DNA of 59,944 bases from assembly GCF_009184905.1 (NCBI RefSeq), contig NZ_WESC01000021.1:1-59944 (forward strand), given 5' to 3'. This DNA comes from Parvibaculum sedimenti (lineage in GTDB: Bacteria; Pseudomonadota; Alphaproteobacteria; Parvibaculales; Parvibaculaceae). Under the pieces are notes generated by a model that had not been told where the DNA came from, did not search any database, and saw only the letters and a program-made list of their open reading frames with translations. The translations under genes and the position numbers were made by a program. This document shows, in pieces, positions 57,485-59,944 of the stretch (position 1 is its first letter; every line of letters begins with the position of its first letter).

Positions 57485-58369
57485 ATGGGCGCTCTCATCT
57501 GGCTTGCCTCCTATCCGAAATCCGGCAACACCTGGATGCGCTCCTTCCTGCACAATCTGCTGCGCAATCCCCCGAAGCCCGTTCCGCTCAATGAACTCGA
57601 CGAATTCTGTCTCGGAGAATCCGCGTCCGAATGGTATCGCCGCCGTAGCGCAAAGCCGCTCGAGGAGCTGACGCCGATTGAACTGGCGGCGCTGCGGCCG
57701 CTCGTGCATCGGGATTTCACCAACGCCTTTCCCGACTCCGTCTTCGTCAAGACGCATAATTTTCTGGGCGAATGGCTGGGCCATCCACTGCACAATATGG
57801 AAGTGACGGCGGGCGCCATCTATATCGTCCGCAACCCGCTCGATGTCGTCCTGTCCATGGCGCCGCATTTCGGCCTGTCGATCGACGAAGCCATCGAAGC
57901 GCTCGCCAATGAAGCCGCCTCCACCGCGCTCATGGCAAACCATGTTCCGGAAATTCACAGCTCATGGTCGACGCATGTCCGCAGCTGGACGCAGCATCCC
58001 AATCCGCAACTGCTCGTTCTGCGCTACGAAGACATGCTCGACAAGCCGCGTCGAAGTTTCAAACAGGTGGTCGAGTTCCTCGGCGTGAAGCCCACTAGCG
58101 AGCGCCTCGAACGCGCGATCAGATTCTCGTCCTTCAAAATGCTGAAGGCGCAGGAGCAGCGCGAAGGCTTCAAGGAAAGATCGTCCAAGGCGGCGGCCTT
58201 CTTCCGCGAGGGCCGAAAGGACCAATGGCGCGAAAAGCTGACACCCGAGCAGGTGCGCCGCGTCGTCTCCGTTCATTACGAACAGATGGCGCGATTTGGC
58301 TACATTCCCAACGACTATCTGGACGCCATGCCCGATGAGGCGCGCCGTACTTTGGCGCAGCCGGATTGA
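57485..58369 (+). CDS. Sulfotransferase (PAPS-dependent)
   Basis: A cytoplasmic-fold sulfotransferase of 294 residues. The 5'-phosphosulfate loop YPKSGNTWMRSF is at residues 10-21. The 3'-phosphate motif IVRNPLDVVLSM is near residue 115. YEDMLDKP and the C-terminal KDQWREKLTPEQV, near residue 255, complete the Sulfotransfer_1 pattern (cf. RKGxxGDWKxxFT). The substrate is unknown; bacterial members sulfate glycans, lipids or small molecules. The ATG at 57485 is fixed by homology. It lies between two porin genes, after a terminator, so it has its own promoter. Confidence 0.9.
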   Translation: MGALIWLASYPKSGNTWMRSFLHNLLRNPPKPVPLNELDEFCLGESASEWYRRRSAKPLEELTPIELAALRPLVHRDFTNAFPDSVFVKTHNFLGEWLGHPLHNMEVTAGAIYIVRNPLDVVLSMAPHFGLSIDEAIEALANEAASTALMANHVPEIHSSWSTHVRSWTQHPNPQLLVLRYEDMLDKPRRSFKQVVEFLGVKPTSERLERAIRFSSFKMLKAQEQREGFKERSSKAAAFFREGRKDQWREKLTPEQVRRVVSVHYEQMARFGYIPNDYLDAMPDEARRTLAQPD

Positions 58370-58673
58370 CGCCGCTCTACACAATCGCGCGCCACGACAT
58401 TCTTATCCGTATACCGATGAATAAAAGTTTATGTAACTGTCGGTATTCCACATAATTCCGGTTGCGGCGCTGCAGCAGCTGCATTCTTTTTGATTGGCCC
58501 CGCGCCTGATCGTTGACCCGCGATGGAACAACAGATTAGTGCTGTTGCCGGCGGGCAAATCAGTATTTCCAAAGAATTCCGACGGCGCAGCGAAGATGCT
58601 GTGTCGCATGCCGGTTGCCCCATTCAAGGTCCTCTCAAGGACGGGGCCTGAAAGAATTGACAATGAGGGTACG
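58370..58673. other. Intergenic stretch between the sulfotransferase and the second porin
   Basis: 304 bp with no gene. TGCAGC-A-GCTGCA at 58471-58483 followed by TTCTTTTT could terminate the sulfotransferase transcript. The rest must hold the second porin's promoter; GAGGGT ends just before the ATG at 58674. No other element is recognised. Confidence 0.5.
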
Positions 58674-59774
58674 ATGAAAAAGACACTTCTTGGCACGACT
58701 GCGCTGGTCACCGCTGGCCTTCTCGCCGGCCCGGCGCTTGCGAGCGACCCGCTGAAGGTTACGGTTGGCGGCAACGTCGTCACGGGCTTCTATTTCGTCG
58801 ATGCGGACAATGTTGGCGGCACGTCCTTCCAGGACACGAAGGTCGCCCTCGTCGCCCGTAACATCGACATCAAGGCCGAAGGCACGCTGGACAACGGCCT
58901 CGTCGCCGGCGTCGACGCGAAGCTTCAGCTCGACAACGACTGGAACGGCACGGGCGGTTCCTACGCCTCGTTCCGTCAGCTCTTCGCCTATCTCGAAGGC
59001 GGCTTCGGCAAGTTCGAAATCGGCGGCACTGATGGTGCCGCCTACAAGATGCACTACACCTCGCCCTGGTTCGTGCCGGGCAATGGCGTCGACTCGCCCA
59101 ACATCCTGAACATCGTCCCCTATTACGGCGAGCGTCATTCGACCTTCTCGCTGCTCGCGACCGATGCGAACAAGGTGAGCTATTTCACGCCGCGCCTCGC
59201 CGGCTTCCAGCTCGGCCTCTCCTTCACGCCGGACGCGAACAACAAGGGCCCGAATGAAAACGGCCTTGTGCTTGCGCCCAAGACCGACGCCTATATCCGC
59301 GATGTCTTCGAAATCGCTGCCAACTATGCGGGCACTTTCAGTGGCGTCGACCTCGGAGTCGACGGCTTCTACACGACCGGCAAGAGCGATTCCGAAAACG
59401 TCGATCCGAAAGAGTACGGCTTCGGTGCCAACCTCGGTTATGCCGGCTTCACGCTGGGTGGCGCCTGGTACCGCAGCGAAGATATCTGGGCGACCTTCTA
59501 TCCGGACTCCAACAACAACGAAAATACGACCTGGACTCTCGGCCTGAAATACGCGACGGGCCCCTGGACGGTCGGCACGGCCTATCTTGACGGCGATCAG
59601 GATTGGGGCGGCTACTACTACAGGGTCAAAACCCTGCAGGTCGGCGGCGGCTACAACCTTGGTTCAGGCGTTGATCTCGGCCTCGATATTCAGTTCTCGA
59701 ACTACAAGAATAACGACAACAACCAGGACTACGACAGCAAGTCCGTCGGTCTGGTTCTCGCGATCGCTTTCTGA
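58674..59774 (+). CDS. Outer-membrane porin (Porin_4 type), copy 2
   Basis: A protein of 366 residues, a tandem paralogue of the porin at 56174. The signal peptide and the first 50 mature residues are almost identical (ASDPLKVTVGGNVVTGFYF; DGAAYKMHYTSPWFVPGNG). The differences are in loops: a shorter YYGERHSTF loop and other surface segments. It ends SVGLVLAIAF. The start at 58674 is preceded by GAGGGT; an upstream frame to 58494 lacks a signal sequence. A strong UUCG-loop terminator follows. Confidence 0.95.
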   Translation: MKKTLLGTTALVTAGLLAGPALASDPLKVTVGGNVVTGFYFVDADNVGGTSFQDTKVALVARNIDIKAEGTLDNGLVAGVDAKLQLDNDWNGTGGSYASFRQLFAYLEGGFGKFEIGGTDGAAYKMHYTSPWFVPGNGVDSPNILNIVPYYGERHSTFSLLATDANKVSYFTPRLAGFQLGLSFTPDANNKGPNENGLVLAPKTDAYIRDVFEIAANYAGTFSGVDLGVDGFYTTGKSDSENVDPKEYGFGANLGYAGFTLGGAWYRSEDIWATFYPDSNNNENTTWTLGLKYATGPWTVGTAYLDGDQDWGGYYYRVKTLQVGGGYNLGSGVDLGLDIQFSNYKNNDNNQDYDSKSVGLVLAIAF

Positions 59775-59800
59775 TCCGATCACGAGTGCAAAGCATTGGA

Positions 59801-59826
59801 GAGCGGGCTTCGGCCCGCTCTTTTTT
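59801..59826 (+). terminator. Rho-independent terminator of porin copy 2
   Basis: GAGCGGGC-TTCG-GCCCGCTC is a perfect 8-bp stem capped by a UUCG tetraloop and followed by TTTTTT. It is the same core as the terminator of porin copy 1. Confidence 0.95.
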
Positions 59827-59944
59827 GTGCCTCTGAACTGCACAAAGGGCTGACAATACGTAGCCCGCTGACGTGCCACTGAAGTTTCCCCCACGGGGGA
59901 TTAGAGCCTTGGCATGATTATGCCCTCTCGGGCGGGTTGAGCAA
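59827..59944. other. Right edge: no gene, possible mobile-element border
   Basis: The last 118 bp contain no open frame of note. CCCCCACGGGGG (a short dyad) follows CTGAAGTTT. Such C-rich CTGAAGTTTCCCC tracts often border IS21-type elements, but the sequence ends too soon to tell. Confidence 0.25.

Overview
The window is chromosomal DNA of a GC-rich alphaproteobacterium. The gene order closely follows the origin-proximal order known from Caulobacter and Rhizobiales: hslVU / Smr / mltA / Tim44 / fxsA / secB / dnaQ / coaE / aroE / maf / PPDK-regulator, then hemE / hemH / hemJ / rho, then mnmE / mnmG / rsmG / parA / parB / holA / lptE / leuS. It resembles a Parvibaculum-like rhizobialean, but that genus call is an inference. 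Codon use is GC-rich almost throughout. The exceptions are an AT-richer membrane-protein gene at 17.6-19.1 kb and several intergenic stretches.

Layout. 0-0.5 kb: the end of an IS66-type element inserted into alkB, which is truncated. 0.7-5.9 kb: dnaK-dnaJ behind a heat-shock-type promoter, a small DUF486 membrane protein, dapB and gpmA. 5.9-9.5 kb: DUF2244, nth, a lipoprotein/EI24 pair and a PfkB sugar kinase. 9.6-17.3 kb, leftward: hisB-DUF2628-hisH-hisA-hisF, then a CYTH-CHAD protein and a pentapeptide-repeat protein, then hisE-coaA. 17.3-23.9 kb: a likely insertion between hisB and hslV. It carries an AT-rich GT-C-like membrane protein, a large glycine-rich autotransporter, and two copies of a short repeat, each with a 56-codon open frame. 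23.9-33.7 kb: hslVU and the leftward housekeeping genes.

The 547-bp gap at 33721-34267 sits between the PPDK regulatory gene (leftward) and hemE (rightward). This is the position of the chromosomal origin in Caulobacter and relatives. It holds several DnaA-box-like sequences and a short AT-rich palindrome, and nearby transcription points away from it on both sides. Two perfect 16-bp parS palindromes lie at 45.9 and 47.9 kb, beside parA and parB, about 12-14 kb from that gap. I therefore read 33.7-50.5 kb as the replication and segregation hub of the chromosome.

38.5-44.5 kb is a more variable stretch: quinone oxidoreductase, LysE exporter, dienelactone hydrolase, an unknown 62-residue protein opposite a LysR regulator, and a DUF255 thioredoxin-fold protein. 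The right end (56.2-59.9 kb) holds two near-identical porin genes with a sulfotransferase gene between them.

Other structure: three copies of a double-palindrome interspersed repeat, each placed between convergent genes (7.2, 9.5 and 38.4 kb). I saw no tRNA or rRNA genes and no CRISPR array. The least explained items are the paired 56-residue ORFs with their conserved downstream segment, which flank the autotransporter gene.
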